A stretch of 64,000 bases of DNA. Source: Plasticicumulans lactativorans. Lineage in GTDB: Bacteria > Pseudomonadota > Gammaproteobacteria > Competibacterales > Competibacteraceae. The stretch covers positions 124,001 through 188,000 of the forward strand of contig NZ_SLWY01000002.1 in NCBI RefSeq assembly GCF_004341245.1. The letters are read 5' to 3'. Positions 46,485-56,560 of this stretch are shown in pieces; position 1 is the stretch's first letter; every line of letters begins with the position of its first letter. The position numbers and the translations under genes are program-made. The notes beneath the pieces are model-generated. The model did no database searches. It saw nothing but the letters and a program-made list of their open reading frames with translations, and was not told where the DNA came from.

Positions 46485-48908
46485 ATGCATTCCGACGACG
46501 CCGTGGCTGCGGCACTGCCTGTATTACCACTGCGCGATGTCGTCGTATATCCGCACATGGTTATCCCACTGTTCGTCGGGCGCGAAAAATCCATCAGCGC
46601 TCTCGATGCGGCGATGCAGGCCGACAAGCGGATTCTTCTGGTGTCACAGAAAAGCGCCGAGATCGACGATCCTGGCGAAGATGACATCTACCGGATCGGT
46701 ACCGTTTCTAACATTCTGCAAATGCTCAAACTCCCTGACGGCACGGTGAAGGTGCTGGTGGAGGGGGCGGCGCGGGCGCGTATTGTCGCATTCGCGGGCG
46801 AGCAAGCGCATTTCCTCGCCCACATAGAGCCGATTACCGGTACGGTGAACGACGAGCGCGAAGCTTCTGTAATGACGCGATCGCTGCTTGGCGTGTTCGA
46901 TCAGTACGTGAAGCTCAACAAGAAGATCCCGGCCGAGGTGCTGAGTTCGCTGTCGGGAATCGAAGATGCCGGGCGCCTGGCGGACACGGTAGCCGCACAT
47001 ATGGCGCTCAAACTGGAGGAGAAGCAGCGGATTCTGGAAATTGAAGACGTCGGTGCACGCCTGGAACACCTATTGCGTCTGGTCGAGGGCGAAATCGACA
47101 TCCTGCAGGTCGAGAAACGCATTCGTAATCGCGTCAAGCAGCAGATGGAGAAAAGCCAGCGCGAGTATTATTTGAATGAACAAATGAAGGCTATCCAGAA
47201 AGAATTGGGGGATCTCGAAGATGCTCCTAATGAGCTGGAGGATCTCGCACACAAGATTGAAGCCAGCGGGATGCCCAAGGACGCCAAGGCCAAGGCCAAT
47301 GCCGAGCTCGCCAAACTGCGCATGATGTCTCCGATGTCGGCAGAGGCGACGGTCGTACGTAATTACATCGACTGGTTGGTAGGGGTGCCTTGGAAGAAGC
47401 GCACCAAAATTCGCCCCGGTTTGAGCGAGGCCAGCGCGATTCTGGAAGCAGATCATTATGGTCTAGAAAATGTAAAGGAACGCATTCTGGAGTACTTGGC
47501 GGTGCAGCAGCGTGCCAAGAAACTGAAGGGTCCGATACTTTGTCTTGTTGGTCCACCCGGCGTCGGCAAGACCTCGCTTGGCCGTTCCATTGCGCGTGCC
47601 ACCAATCGCAAGTTTGTCCGCATGTCCCTCGGTGGTGTGCGCGACGAGGCCGAGATCCGCGGTCATCGGCGAACCTACATCGGTTCGATGCCAGGCAAGA
47701 TTGTGCAGAATCTTTGCAAGATCGGGACGCGCAACCCATTGTTCTTGCTTGATGAAATCGACAAGATGTCGATGGATTTCCGGGGCGATCCATCGTCGGC
47801 GCTGCTCGAGGTGCTCGATCCGGAACAGAACAGCACGTTCAATGATCATTATCTCGAAGTGGATTGCGATCTTTCGGACGTGATGTTCGTCGCCACGGCG
47901 AATTCCCTGAACATACCGGGGCCGCTGCTCGACCGTATGGAAGTGATCCGGATCCCCGGGTACACCGAGGACGAAAAGACCAATATTGCACGCCGCTACC
48001 TGGTGCCGAAGCAACTCGAGGCCTGTGGGTTGAAGTCGGGGGAGCTGGAGATTCGCGAGAGTGCGATCCGCGATATCATTCGCCACTACACTAGGGAAGC
48101 AGGAGTGCGCAATCTTGAGCGGGAGATTTCCAAGATCTGCCGTAAGGTAGTGAAGGGCATATTGTTGAATGCGGCCGACAAGCAGGTGATTGTCACGGCG
48201 AAGAACATCGATAAGTACCTCGGTGTCAGGCGCTATCGCTATGGCCTCGCCGAAGACCAAGATCAGATCGGTCAGGTGACGGGTCTGGCTTGGACCGAGG
48301 TCGGCGGTGAGTTGCTGACAATCGAAGCCGCGCTGGTTCCGGGCAAAGGGAAATTGACCCATACAGGGCAGTTGGGTGAAGTGATGCAGGAGTCGATCCA
48401 GGCGGCAATGACCGTGGTACGTAGCCGCGCCGAACGACTCGGTATCGATGCGGATTTCTATCAGAAGTTCGATATCCATATTCACGTCCCCGAGGGGGCG
48501 ACTCCCAAGGATGGCCCGAGTGCGGGTGTGGCGATGTGTACTGCCCTGGTGTCGGCGCTGACGCGGATCCCCGTGCGTGCAAGCGTGGCGATGACGGGGG
48601 AGATTACCCTGCGCGGAGAAGTGCTGCCGATCGGGGGATTGAAGGAGAAGCTTCTGGCTGCCCACCGTGGCGGAATCACGACGGTGCTGATCCCCGAGCA
48701 GAATCGAAAGGATCTCGTCGACATTCCCAAGAACATCCTTGCCAAACTTGATGTGCGGCCGGTGAGATGGATAGACGAGGTGCTGGACACCGCCTTGCTG
48801 GCCGTGCCAAAAGCCGTGGATGACAGTATCGGCAAATGTGATACGGACGGCGTGGCGGAGTCGACAGGGCGTGCCAATCCGTCTGCTGAGACGACGCGTG
48901 CACACTGA
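46485..48908 (+). CDS. lon: ATP-dependent protease Lon
   Basis: About 807 residues from the ATG at 46485 with GGAG 9 nt upstream; ATGs at 46437 and 46470 are also in frame. The LON substrate domain ([20 protein letters not shown]) is followed by a coiled coil, AAA+ core (Walker A GPPGVGKT, Walker [10 protein letters not shown]) and Ser-Lys protease ([23 protein letters not shown]). It degrades misfolded and regulatory proteins. Base composition is visibly less G+C-rich here than in the carbon-storage genes to the left. The last 30 residues are a variable tail. Confidence 0.97.
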   Translation: MHSDDAVAAALPVLPLRDVVVYPHMVIPLFVGREKSISALDAAMQADKRILLVSQKSAEIDDPGEDDIYRIGTVSNILQMLKLPDGTVKVLVEGAARARIVAFAGEQAHFLAHIEPITGTVNDEREASVMTRSLLGVFDQYVKLNKKIPAEVLSSLSGIEDAGRLADTVAAHMALKLEEKQRILEIEDVGARLEHLLRLVEGEIDILQVEKRIRNRVKQQMEKSQREYYLNEQMKAIQKELGDLEDAPNELEDLAHKIEASGMPKDAKAKANAELAKLRMMSPMSAEATVVRNYIDWLVGVPWKKRTKIRPGLSEASAILEADHYGLENVKERILEYLAVQQRAKKLKGPILCLVGPPGVGKTSLGRSIARATNRKFVRMSLGGVRDEAEIRGHRRTYIGSMPGKIVQNLCKIGTRNPLFLLDEIDKMSMDFRGDPSSALLEVLDPEQNSTFNDHYLEVDCDLSDVMFVATANSLNIPGPLLDRMEVIRIPGYTEDEKTNIARRYLVPKQLEACGLKSGELEIRESAIRDIIRHYTREAGVRNLEREISKICRKVVKGILLNAADKQVIVTAKNIDKYLGVRRYRYGLAEDQDQIGQVTGLAWTEVGGELLTIEAALVPGKGKLTHTGQLGEVMQESIQAAMTVVRSRAERLGIDADFYQKFDIHIHVPEGATPKDGPSAGVAMCTALVSALTRIPVRASVAMTGEITLRGEVLPIGGLKEKLLAAHRGGITTVLIPEQNRKDLVDIPKNILAKLDVRPVRWIDEVLDTALLAVPKAVDDSIGKCDTDGVAESTGRANPSAETTRAH

Positions 48909-48917
48909 GCACGGCGG

Positions 48918-48946
48918 TTGCACTCTTCGAAACACCAAGCTATAAA
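48918..48946 (+). promoter_or_regulatory. Promoter of hupB
   Basis: TTGCAC at 48918-48923, exactly 17 bp, TATAAA at 48941-48946. It lies in the 127-bp lon-hupB gap. Confidence 0.8.
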
Positions 48947-49035
48947 CTTCGCGGCCCGGGGGCAGAGGATGTACGCGTCGCGTCCAACGGCGATGCACGG
49001 ACCGAGGCAGGGTTTCCCAAACAAAGGTATACATA

Positions 49036-49308
49036 ATGAATAAGTCCGATCTTATCGAGGCAGTCGCGCAGTCGGCGGATCTCTCCAAAGTTGCTGCCGG
49101 TAAGGCGGTTGAGGCCGTGCTTGCGACTGTGACGACCGCGCTCCGGGCTGGAGACCCGGTTACGCTGATCGGCTTTGGTACCTTCAGTGTTCGCGAACGT
49201 GCGGCACGGACCGGGCGGGATCCTCGTTCTGGTAATGTCATCGACATCAAAGCATCGAAAAACCCGGTCTTCAAGGCTGGCAAGGCACTTAAAGATGCGT
49301 TAAAGTAA
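49036..49308 (+). CDS. hupB: DNA-binding protein HU-beta
   Basis: 90 residues, the standard HU length. [40 protein letters not shown] and the DNA-binding arm [20 protein letters not shown] are conserved. It binds and bends DNA non-specifically. Three tRNA genes follow starting 12 nt after its stop, so it may share their transcript. Confidence 0.96.
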   Translation: MNKSDLIEAVAQSADLSKVAAGKAVEAVLATVTTALRAGDPVTLIGFGTFSVRERAARTGRDPRSGNVIDIKASKNPVFKAGKALKDALK

Positions 49309-49319
49309 TGCCCTTGTTC

Positions 49320-49395
49320 GGGTGCTTAGCTCAGTCGGGAGAGCATCGCCCTTACAAGGCGAGGGTCGGGGGTTCGAACCCCTCAGCACCCACCA
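49320..49395 (+). tRNA. tRNA-Val (TAC)
   Basis: 76 nt with CCA. Acceptor GGGTGCT pairs with AGCACCC and the anticodon loop is CTTACAA (TAC). Only 11 nt separate it from hupB. Confidence 0.97.
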
Positions 49396-49405
49396 AAAAG
49401 TTTTT

Positions 49406-49482
49406 GGAGCGGTAGTTCAGTTGGTTAGAATACCGGCCTGTCACGCCGGGGGTCGCGGGTTCGAGCCCCGTCCGCTCCGCCA
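49406..49482 (+). tRNA. tRNA-Asp (GTC), copy 1
   Basis: 77 nt with CCA. Acceptor GGAGCGG pairs with CCGCTCC, discriminator G, and the anticodon loop is CTGTCAC (GTC). Confidence 0.97.
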
Positions 49483-49526
49483 GAAATTGACTGTTCAGAA
49501 TCAAATTTGTGCCTTGTAGCATGCAT

Positions 49527-49603
49527 GGAGCGGTAGTTCAGTTGGTTAGAATACCGGCCTGTCACGCCGGGGGTCGCGGGTTCGAGCCCCGTCCGCTCCG
49601 CCA
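49527..49603 (+). tRNA. tRNA-Asp (GTC), copy 2
   Basis: 77 nt, identical to the copy at 49406-49482 and 44 bp after it. Confidence 0.97.
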
Positions 49604-49627
49604 ATTGCTTTGACGCTGTACACTCAG

Positions 49628-49661
49628 ATCGCCGATATCCAAGATATCGGCGATTTTTTTT
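49628..49661 (+). terminator. Terminator of the hupB-tRNA run
   Basis: A 12-bp perfect stem (ATCGCCGATATC 49628-49639 against 49643-49654) with loop CAA, followed by seven or more T. Confidence 0.93.
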
Positions 49662-49793
49662 GCTTTTGATAACGCTCCTATCAACAATACGGACGAGTCT
49701 CGCTAGCCGGGCCAGGCTTGCACCTTCATGCTGAGCTCGTTGTCTGTTGGGTTCAGCGTTTCGCTCCGTTGATGACTTGCGATTGGATGATAC

Positions 49794-51701
49794 ATGCTGC
49801 AAACGATTCGAGATCGGGCATCCGGTTGGTTCGCCTATATCATCATCGGCCTGCTGATCGTGCCTTTCGCTTTGTGGGGCATTAACCACTACACCAATTC
49901 GGGACCCACCACCGATGCCGCCACGGTCGACGGTGATCCCATCACGCTGGCGCAGTTCCAGCAGGCGCTCCAGCGTCAGCGTCAACGCGTCGCGGCCGCG
50001 CTGGGAGCCGACGCGGTAGACGAGGGACGCCTGAAGCGTGAAGTGATGGATGGGCTCATCGATGAAAAGCTGATCGAGCGCTTCGTGGATGCCTCTGGCT
50101 TGCGCGTCAGTGACTTGCAGTTGGACGCGTCGATCAAGGGCATTGCCGCGTTTCAGGTGAACGGCTCCTTCAGCCACGAACTCTACGAGCGTACGGTGCG
50201 CTCTCAGGGGTACAGCGTGCCGGCTTTCGAGTCCATGTTGCGGGCTTCGCTGGCGACGGATCAGCTCCGGCAGGGGGTAGCGGCTTCCGCGATGCTGACG
50301 GCGGTCGATCTCAGGCGCCTGGTCGACCTGATCGGTCAGAAGCGCGAGGTGTCATATCTGGTGATGCCCAAGGAAGTGTTCCGCGCACGCGAGCAACCGG
50401 GCGAGCCTGATATCGAAGCCTTTTACCAGCAGCACCGCGACCGCTACGTCAATCCGGAACAGGTGCGTCTGGAGTACATCGACCTCAATGTCGAAGCCCT
50501 GGGCGGCGACGTCGTGCCGAGCGAGGAAGCGTTGCGGGCTGCCTACCAGGAGCAGCAGGCCAACTTCAGCCGCCCCGAGGAACGGGTGGCGTCGCACATC
50601 CTGGTGCGGCTGCCAGAGGATGCGTCAGCGGAACAGGTGGAGCGTGCGCGCGTGCGCATCCAGGGGCTGGCCGACGACATCGCGGCGGGGCGCAAGACCT
50701 TTGACGACGTGAGCCGCTCGATACGCGAGGGCGGGGATCCGACGGTCGAGGCAGGTGAACTCGGAGCCCTCGCCAAAGGGGTGATGGATCCGGCTTTCGA
50801 TGAGGCATTGTTCGGTCTGGCCGCGCCGGGAGCGATCAGCGCACCGGTGCGCACCGATTTCGGCTACCACCTGGTGCGGCTCGATGCCATCCGGCCGGCA
50901 CAGGTAAGGCCGTACGAAGAGGTGCGTGACGAACTGGTGCGTACGCTCAATCGGCAGCAGAACGATGGCCGTTTCTATGAGGCCGCGGAGCGGCTCTCGA
51001 CGCTGGTGTTCGAAAATCCGGATACCCTGGCACCGGCCGCGCAGGCGATCGGCGTGACGGTTGCGCAAAGCGACTGGTTGTCCCGCCAGGGGGCCGACAC
51101 GGGAATCTTCGCCGATCCCAAGGTGCTCGCGGCTGCCTTCAGCGACGATGTCTTGGGCGCCCGACGCAACAGCGAGCCCATCCAGATCGATGCCGGCCGT
51201 GTCGTCGTGGTCCGCGTGCTCGACCACAAGGCCGCCAGCCAGCGCACGCTCGACGAGGCACGTGAGCAGGTGCTCGGCGATCTGCGGGAGGAACGTGCGC
51301 GCCAGCGGATGAATGAGTTGTCCGGGACGTACGCCGGGCGGGTGCATGGCGGGGAATCGTTGCAGGCCCTCGCAGCAGAGGGGGGCTATCGCATCGAGGC
51401 CGCACGCTGGGTGCAGCGCAATGCCCCGGGCGTCGATCCCGCGCTGCTGCGCGCAGCGTTCCGCCTGCCGCCGCCGGCTGAAGGCAAGCCTGCGGCAACC
51501 GCCGTCGACCTGGCCAACGGCGATCGGGCGGTGCTGATGGTGAGTGCCGTGAAGCCGGGGACCGAGGCCGATCTTGCCGAGGCCGAGTCGAAGCTCCTGA
51601 CGGATCGCATCCGCGGCCAGATCGGCGCCGTTCAGCTCGAAGGGATGGTCGACGAATGGCGGCGCCAGTCGAAGGTGGTGTCGCACGTCGACCGTCTGTA
51701 G
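49794..51701 (+). CDS. ppiD: Periplasmic folding chaperone PpiD
   Basis: 635 residues. One N-terminal transmembrane helix (WFAYIIIGLLIVPFALWGI) anchors a SurA-like chaperone region. A parvulin PPIase domain lies at about 260-360 (VASHILVRLPEDASAEQVER, GELGALAKGVMDPAFDEALF, GYHLVRLDAIRP). It helps outer-membrane and secreted proteins leaving the Sec channel. Order lon-hupB-ppiD is usual for gammaproteobacteria. No strong ribosome site is seen. Confidence 0.93.
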   Translation: MLQTIRDRASGWFAYIIIGLLIVPFALWGINHYTNSGPTTDAATVDGDPITLAQFQQALQRQRQRVAAALGADAVDEGRLKREVMDGLIDEKLIERFVDASGLRVSDLQLDASIKGIAAFQVNGSFSHELYERTVRSQGYSVPAFESMLRASLATDQLRQGVAASAMLTAVDLRRLVDLIGQKREVSYLVMPKEVFRAREQPGEPDIEAFYQQHRDRYVNPEQVRLEYIDLNVEALGGDVVPSEEALRAAYQEQQANFSRPEERVASHILVRLPEDASAEQVERARVRIQGLADDIAAGRKTFDDVSRSIREGGDPTVEAGELGALAKGVMDPAFDEALFGLAAPGAISAPVRTDFGYHLVRLDAIRPAQVRPYEEVRDELVRTLNRQQNDGRFYEAAERLSTLVFENPDTLAPAAQAIGVTVAQSDWLSRQGADTGIFADPKVLAAAFSDDVLGARRNSEPIQIDAGRVVVVRVLDHKAASQRTLDEAREQVLGDLREERARQRMNELSGTYAGRVHGGESLQALAAEGGYRIEAARWVQRNAPGVDPALLRAAFRLPPPAEGKPAATAVDLANGDRAVLMVSAVKPGTEADLAEAESKLLTDRIRGQIGAVQLEGMVDEWRRQSKVVSHVDRL

Positions 51702-51715
51702 GCAGTCGTGACGTT

Positions 51716-51749
51716 CCCGGTACCACCGCCTTCGTGCGGTGGTACCGGG
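51716..51749. terminator. Shared hairpin between convergent ppiD and fabI
   Basis: A 13-bp perfect stem (51716-51728 against 51737-51749, loop ccttcgtg) lies between the two stop codons. It has no T-run on either strand but could stop or protect both mRNAs. Confidence 0.6.
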
Positions 51750-51780
51750 GCATGGGAATCAGCGGAGGCGGTGCCGTCCC

Positions 51781-52566
51781 TCAGACATTCGCCATCGCGA
51801 CGTTGCTGAAACCGCCGTCGACGTAGCTGATCTCTCCGGTCACGCCCGAGGCGAGGTCGGAGCACAGGAAGGCGGCGACGTTGCCGACTTCTTCGATGGT
51901 GACGCAGCGTCGTGTCGGCGCCGCCAGTTCGAAGGCTTCGAGCATCTTGCGAAAACCGCTGATGCCCGAGGCGGCGAGGGTGCGGATCGGGCCGGCGGAA
52001 ATCGCGTTGACGCGAATGCCCTCGGGGCCGAGCGCCGCCGCCAGGTAGCGCACGTTGGCTTCGAGGCTGGCTTTCGCAAGCCCCATCACGTTGTAGTTGG
52101 GTACGCTGCGCACCGCGCCGAGGTAGGTCATCGTGATCATGGCGCCGCGGCGGCCCTGCATCAGCGGCCGTGCGGCTTTGGCGAGGGCGGCGAAGCTGTA
52201 TGAGCTGATGTCGTGCGCGATGCGGAAATTCTCCCGTGTGACGCTGTCGACGAAGGACCCCTCGAGCGCATCGGACGGCGCGTACGCCACCGAGTGTACG
52301 AGGATGTCGAAGCCATCGCTCCAGTGCTGGCGCAGACCGTCGAACGCGGTGTCGATCTCGGTGTCGACGGCCACGTCGCAGGGCAGCGCGATCGAACTCC
52401 CGAGTTCCTCGGCCATCTTCTCGACACGGGATTTGAGCTTTTCGTTCTGATAGGTGAACGCGAGGTCGGCGCCCTCACGGCGCATGGCCTGCGCGATGCC
52501 CCAGGCGATCGAGCGGTTGCTGGCCAGCCCGACGATCAGGGCCCGCTTGCCGGCGAGAAAACCCAT
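51781..52566 (-). CDS. fabI: Enoyl-ACP reductase FabI
   Basis: 261 residues. The NADH-dependent final step of each fatty acid elongation round. Cofactor site [16 protein letters not shown] and catalytic Tyr and Lys in [13 protein letters not shown] are those of FabI. It is the target of triclosan-type inhibitors. The ATG at 52566 follows AGGAGA. Divergent from yejA with 106 bp between. Confidence 0.96.
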   Translation of the reverse strand: MGFLAGKRALIVGLASNRSIAWGIAQAMRREGADLAFTYQNEKLKSRVEKMAEELGSSIALPCDVAVDTEIDTAFDGLRQHWSDGFDILVHSVAYAPSDALEGSFVDSVTRENFRIAHDISSYSFAALAKAARPLMQGRRGAMITMTYLGAVRSVPNYNVMGLAKASLEANVRYLAAALGPEGIRVNAISAGPIRTLAASGISGFRKMLEAFELAAPTRRCVTIEEVGNVAAFLCSDLASGVTGEISYVDGGFSNVAMANV

Positions 52567-52672
52567 AGTGGTGCTCTCCTGTCGTTTCTTGCTTTCGCCC
52601 GGGGCCGTTGTTACGGTTCGTGACGTTTCGCAAGCATAACCCGCCGGTATCGCCCCCCACAAAGGATCGCCG

Positions 52673-54463
52673 ATGGCTTTCGCCCGCCATGCCCGCGCCG
52701 GCGCCCTGTTTGCCCTGGCGTCGTTGGCTGCCTGTCCCTGTCTTGCCGCTCCCGCCGTCGCTCTGGGCTACACACCGCGCTACCCGGCCGATTTCCAGCA
52801 TTTTGACTATGTCGATCCGGCCGCGCCCAAGGGCGGCACGCTGACGCTGGGCGCCATCGGCGGCTTCGACCGTCTCAATCCCTTCGTGCTGAAGGGCACG
52901 GCGGCGGCCGGCGTGAGCGAACTGGCCTGCGATACTCTCGGCGAACAGAGTCGCGACGAGCCCTTCAGCATCTATGGCCTGCTCGCCCGCGACATCGAAC
53001 TGGAACCGGATCGGCTGGCGGTGACTTTCACGCTCGATCCGCGCGCGCGTTTCAGCGACGGCTCGGCGGTGACGGCGGAGGACGTCAAGGCCACCTTCGA
53101 CGCCCTGAAAGGGCCGAAGGCGCACCCGCAGTACCGGGTCTACTGGGCCGACGTCACCGCCGCCGAGGTGCTGGACGCCCGCCACGTGCGCTTCCGCTTC
53201 GCCCGGGTCAACCCCGAACTGCACCTGATCATCGCCCAGATGCCGGTGTTCGCCGCGCGCTGGGTCGAAGGCCGCAATTTCGACGACATCGTCCTCGAGG
53301 CGCCGCTCTGCAGCGGGCCCTACGTGGTGGACAAGTTCACGCTCGGACGCAGCATCACGTACCGGCGCAATCCGGAGTACTGGGCGCGCGACCTGCCGGT
53401 GCGCAAGGGGCAGTACAACTTCGATCGCGTGACCTTCGAGTACTACCAGGATGCGGGGGTGGCGCTCGAAGGCTTCAAGGCGGGCGAATTCGACCTCGCC
53501 CAGGTCAACGTCGCCAAGCAGTGGGTGCGCGATTACGTAGGGCCGAAGTTCGACAGCGGCGAACTGCTCAAGCGCGAACTCGCGCATCACAACAACGCCG
53601 GCATGCAGGGTTTCGTGTTCAATCTGCGGCGTCCCTTGTTCCGGGACGTGCGCGTGCGCCGGGCACTGGCGCTCGCCTTCGATTTCGAGTGGTCCAACCA
53701 GAACCTCTTCTTCGGTCTCTACCGGCGCAGTTCGAGCTACTTCGCCAACAGCGAGCTCGCCGCCACCGATGTGCCCAGCGGCGCCGAACTGGCCCTGCTC
53801 GAACCCTTGCGTTCACAACTGCCACCGGCCCTGTTCACCCAGCCGTGGCGGGCGCCGAGCACCGAGGCGCCGGGCTCGCTGCGCGATAACCTGCGTGCCG
53901 CACAGGCGCTGCTGGCCGAGGCCGGCTGGACCTTGCAGGACGAGGTGCTGGTCAAGGACGGCCAGCGCCTGGAATTCGAGGCCTTGCTCGAGAACCGGGC
54001 ATTCGAGCGGGTCTTCGCCGCGTATGCGAAGAATCTGCAGCGCCTCGGCGTGCGCATGAATTACCGCACGGTAGACGGCTCGCTGTACCAGCGGCGTGTC
54101 GACATCTTCGATTTCGATCTCGTCGTGCACGTGTACGCGCAGTCGCAGTCGCCGGGCAACGAGCAGATCGGTTACTGGCATTCGTCGATGGCCGCGCAGG
54201 AAGGCTCCAACAACCTGATGGGGCTGCGCGATCCGGTGGTCGACGCGCTGGTCGAGAAACTCGTGTACGCGCAGGACCGGGCGCAGCTCGTCGCCGCGGC
54301 GCACGCGCTCGACCGCGTGCTGCTGTGGGGCGAGTACGTGGTGCCCAACTGGCATTCACCGGTACACCGCATCGCCTACCGCGACCGTTTCGGCATGCCG
54401 AAGCAACTGCCGCTCTATTACCAGCCGCTGGAGTGGGCGCTGTCGACCTGGTGGGCGAAGTAG
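52673..54463 (+). CDS. yejA: ABC transporter peptide-binding protein YejA
   Basis: 596 residues with a signal peptide ([14 protein letters not shown]). A family 5 extracellular binding protein ([40 protein letters not shown]). YejABEF imports peptides, including microcin C in enterics. The ATG at 52673 follows AAAGGA. yejB starts 4 bp after its stop. Confidence 0.92.
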   Translation: MAFARHARAGALFALASLAACPCLAAPAVALGYTPRYPADFQHFDYVDPAAPKGGTLTLGAIGGFDRLNPFVLKGTAAAGVSELACDTLGEQSRDEPFSIYGLLARDIELEPDRLAVTFTLDPRARFSDGSAVTAEDVKATFDALKGPKAHPQYRVYWADVTAAEVLDARHVRFRFARVNPELHLIIAQMPVFAARWVEGRNFDDIVLEAPLCSGPYVVDKFTLGRSITYRRNPEYWARDLPVRKGQYNFDRVTFEYYQDAGVALEGFKAGEFDLAQVNVAKQWVRDYVGPKFDSGELLKRELAHHNNAGMQGFVFNLRRPLFRDVRVRRALALAFDFEWSNQNLFFGLYRRSSSYFANSELAATDVPSGAELALLEPLRSQLPPALFTQPWRAPSTEAPGSLRDNLRAAQALLAEAGWTLQDEVLVKDGQRLEFEALLENRAFERVFAAYAKNLQRLGVRMNYRTVDGSLYQRRVDIFDFDLVVHVYAQSQSPGNEQIGYWHSSMAAQEGSNNLMGLRDPVVDALVEKLVYAQDRAQLVAAAHALDRVLLWGEYVVPNWHSPVHRIAYRDRFGMPKQLPLYYQPLEWALSTWWAK

Positions 54464-54467
54464 GCCG

Positions 54468-55520
54468 ATGCTCGCCTATATCCTCAAGCGCCTCGCCTTG
54501 ATGGTGCCGACGCTGGTCGGCATCCTGCTGGTGAGTTTCGTGGTGATCCAGTTCGTGCCCGGCGGGCCGGTCGAGCAGTTGATCAGCGAACTGCAGAACC
54601 GCGGTGCGGCGGGGGAGGCGGCGAGCGGGGGCGGCTCGCTGTATCGCGGTGCGGCCGGGCTCGATGCGGCCCGCCTCGCCGAGATCCGGGCGCTCTACGG
54701 CTTCGACAAGCCGGCGCACGAGCGCTTTCTCGACCTGCTGAGCCGCTACCTGCGCTTCGACCTCGGCGAGAGCTATTTCCACCACCGCTCGGTGCTCGGG
54801 CTGGTCGCCGACAAGCTGCCGGTGTCGATCAGCCTGGGTGCCTGGACCTTCCTGATCGTCTACCTCACCTGCATCCCGCTCGGCATCGCCAAGGCGGTGC
54901 GCGACGGGTCGACGTTCGACGTGGCGACCAGCACGGTGATCCTGGTCGGTTACGCGATCCCCGGCTTCCTGCTCGGGCTCGCGCTGCTCGTCCTGTTCGG
55001 CGGTGGCAGTTTCTGGAGCCTCTTCCCGCTGCGCGGACTGGTGTCCGACAACTGGGCTGAGCTCGATCTGCTCGGCAAGGTGTGCGATTACCTCTGGCAC
55101 ATGGTGCTGCCGGTGACGGCGTCGACCGTCGGCGGCTTCGCCGTGATGACCCTGCTGACCAAGGCGAGCTTCCTCGAAGAGATCCGCAAGCAGTACGTGC
55201 TGACCGCGCGTGCCAAGGGGCTCGGCGAACGCGCCGTGCTCTACCGCCACGTCTTCCGCAACGCGATGATTCCGCTGGTGACCGGCTTCCCGGCGGCTTT
55301 CATCGGCATCTTCTTCACCGGCAGCCTGCTGATCGAAACGACCTTCTCGCTCGACGGCCTGGGCCTCCTGTCCTACCAGTCGGTGCTGCGTCGTGACTAC
55401 CCGGTGGTGCTCGGCACGCTGTACCTCTACACGCTGCTCGGGCTGCTCGCCAAGCTCGCGTCCGATCTGAGCTACGTGCTGATCGATCCGCGCATCGGCT
55501 TCGAAGCGGTGGACCGTTGA
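54468..55520 (+). CDS. yejB: Peptide ABC transporter permease YejB
   Basis: 350 residues, six hydrophobic segments. MLAYILKRLALMVPTLVGIL is the classic N-terminus, and the ATPase-contact EAA loop is near EIRKQYVLTARAKGLGERAV. With YejE it forms the membrane channel. Its stop overlaps the yejE TTG start by 4 nt. Confidence 0.94.
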   Translation: MLAYILKRLALMVPTLVGILLVSFVVIQFVPGGPVEQLISELQNRGAAGEAASGGGSLYRGAAGLDAARLAEIRALYGFDKPAHERFLDLLSRYLRFDLGESYFHHRSVLGLVADKLPVSISLGAWTFLIVYLTCIPLGIAKAVRDGSTFDVATSTVILVGYAIPGFLLGLALLVLFGGGSFWSLFPLRGLVSDNWAELDLLGKVCDYLWHMVLPVTASTVGGFAVMTLLTKASFLEEIRKQYVLTARAKGLGERAVLYRHVFRNAMIPLVTGFPAAFIGIFFTGSLLIETTFSLDGLGLLSYQSVLRRDYPVVLGTLYLYTLLGLLAKLASDLSYVLIDPRIGFEAVDR

Positions 55521-56560
55521 GCCCGGCGCCCGCAGCGTCGCGCGGACTGTCGCCTGGCCAGCGCGCCTGGCGTCGCTTCCGGGCCAACCGCCGCGGCTAC
55601 TGGAGCCTGTGGATCTTCGCGGTGCTGTTCGCGCTCAGCCTGTGCGCCGAAGTGCTGTCGAACGACAAACCCATCCTCGTTCGCTACCAGGGCCAGTGGT
55701 ATCTGCCGATGCTGGTCGTCTATCCCGAAACCACCTTCGGCGGCGACTTCGCCACCGAGGCCGACTACCAGGACCCGTACCTGCGCGAGATCCTGGGCCG
55801 CGACGGCAACTTCATGCTCCCGGCGCCCAACCCCTACCGCTTCGACACGATCAACCTCGCCGGCAACCAGCCGAATCCGGCGCCACCGTCGGCGGCACAC
55901 TGGCTCGGCACCGACGACCGCGGCCGCGACGTGCTCGCGCGGCTGATCTACGGATTCCGGCTGTCGGTGCTGTTCGCGATCGGCCTCACCGCCATCGGGA
56001 CGGTGATCGGCGTGCTGGCCGGCGCGCTGCAGGGCTACCTCGGCGGGCGCTTCGATCTCGCCTTCCAGCGTTTCAGCGAGGTCTGGGGCTCGCTGCCTGA
56101 GCTCTACCTGCTGATCATCTTCGCGTCGCTGTTCCAGCCGAGCGTATGGCTGCTGGTGGCGCTGCTCGCGGCGTTCGGCTGGATGGGACTCGCCGACTAC
56201 GTACGCGCCGAGTTCCTGCGCGGGCGCAACCTCGACTACGTGCGCGCCGCCCGCGCCCTCGGCGCTTCGAACCTCAGCATCATGTTCCGCCACCTGCTGC
56301 CCAACAGCCTGACGCCGGTGATGACCTTCCTGCCGTTTCGCGTCAGCGGCGCCATCGTCGCGCTGACCAGTCTGGATTTCCTCGGCCTCGGTGTTCCGCC
56401 GGACACGCCGAGCCTCGGTGAGCTGCTGGCGCAGGGCAAGGACAACCTGAAGGCCTGGTGGCTGTCGTTGACCACCTTCGGTGTCCTGGTGGGCACCCTG
56501 ATGCTGCTGATCTTCATCGGCGAGGCGCTGCGCGAGGCGGCGGATACCCGGCGTGGCTGA
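55517..56560 (+). CDS. yejE: Peptide ABC transporter permease YejE
   Basis: 347 residues from a TTG at 55517 inside the yejB stop region (TTGA). The N-terminus RRFRANRRGYWSLWIFAVLF and the EAA loop EFLRGRNLDYVRAARALGAS match YejE. The TTG is the only start that keeps the conserved N-terminus and suggests coupling to yejB translation. It overlaps yejF by 8 nt. Confidence 0.94.
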   Translation: MSPAPAASRGLSPGQRAWRRFRANRRGYWSLWIFAVLFALSLCAEVLSNDKPILVRYQGQWYLPMLVVYPETTFGGDFATEADYQDPYLREILGRDGNFMLPAPNPYRFDTINLAGNQPNPAPPSAAHWLGTDDRGRDVLARLIYGFRLSVLFAIGLTAIGTVIGVLAGALQGYLGGRFDLAFQRFSEVWGSLPELYLLIIFASLFQPSVWLLVALLAAFGWMGLADYVRAEFLRGRNLDYVRAARALGASNLSIMFRHLLPNSLTPVMTFLPFRVSGAIVALTSLDFLGLGVPPDTPSLGELLAQGKDNLKAWWLSLTTFGVLVGTLMLLIFIGEALREAADTRRG

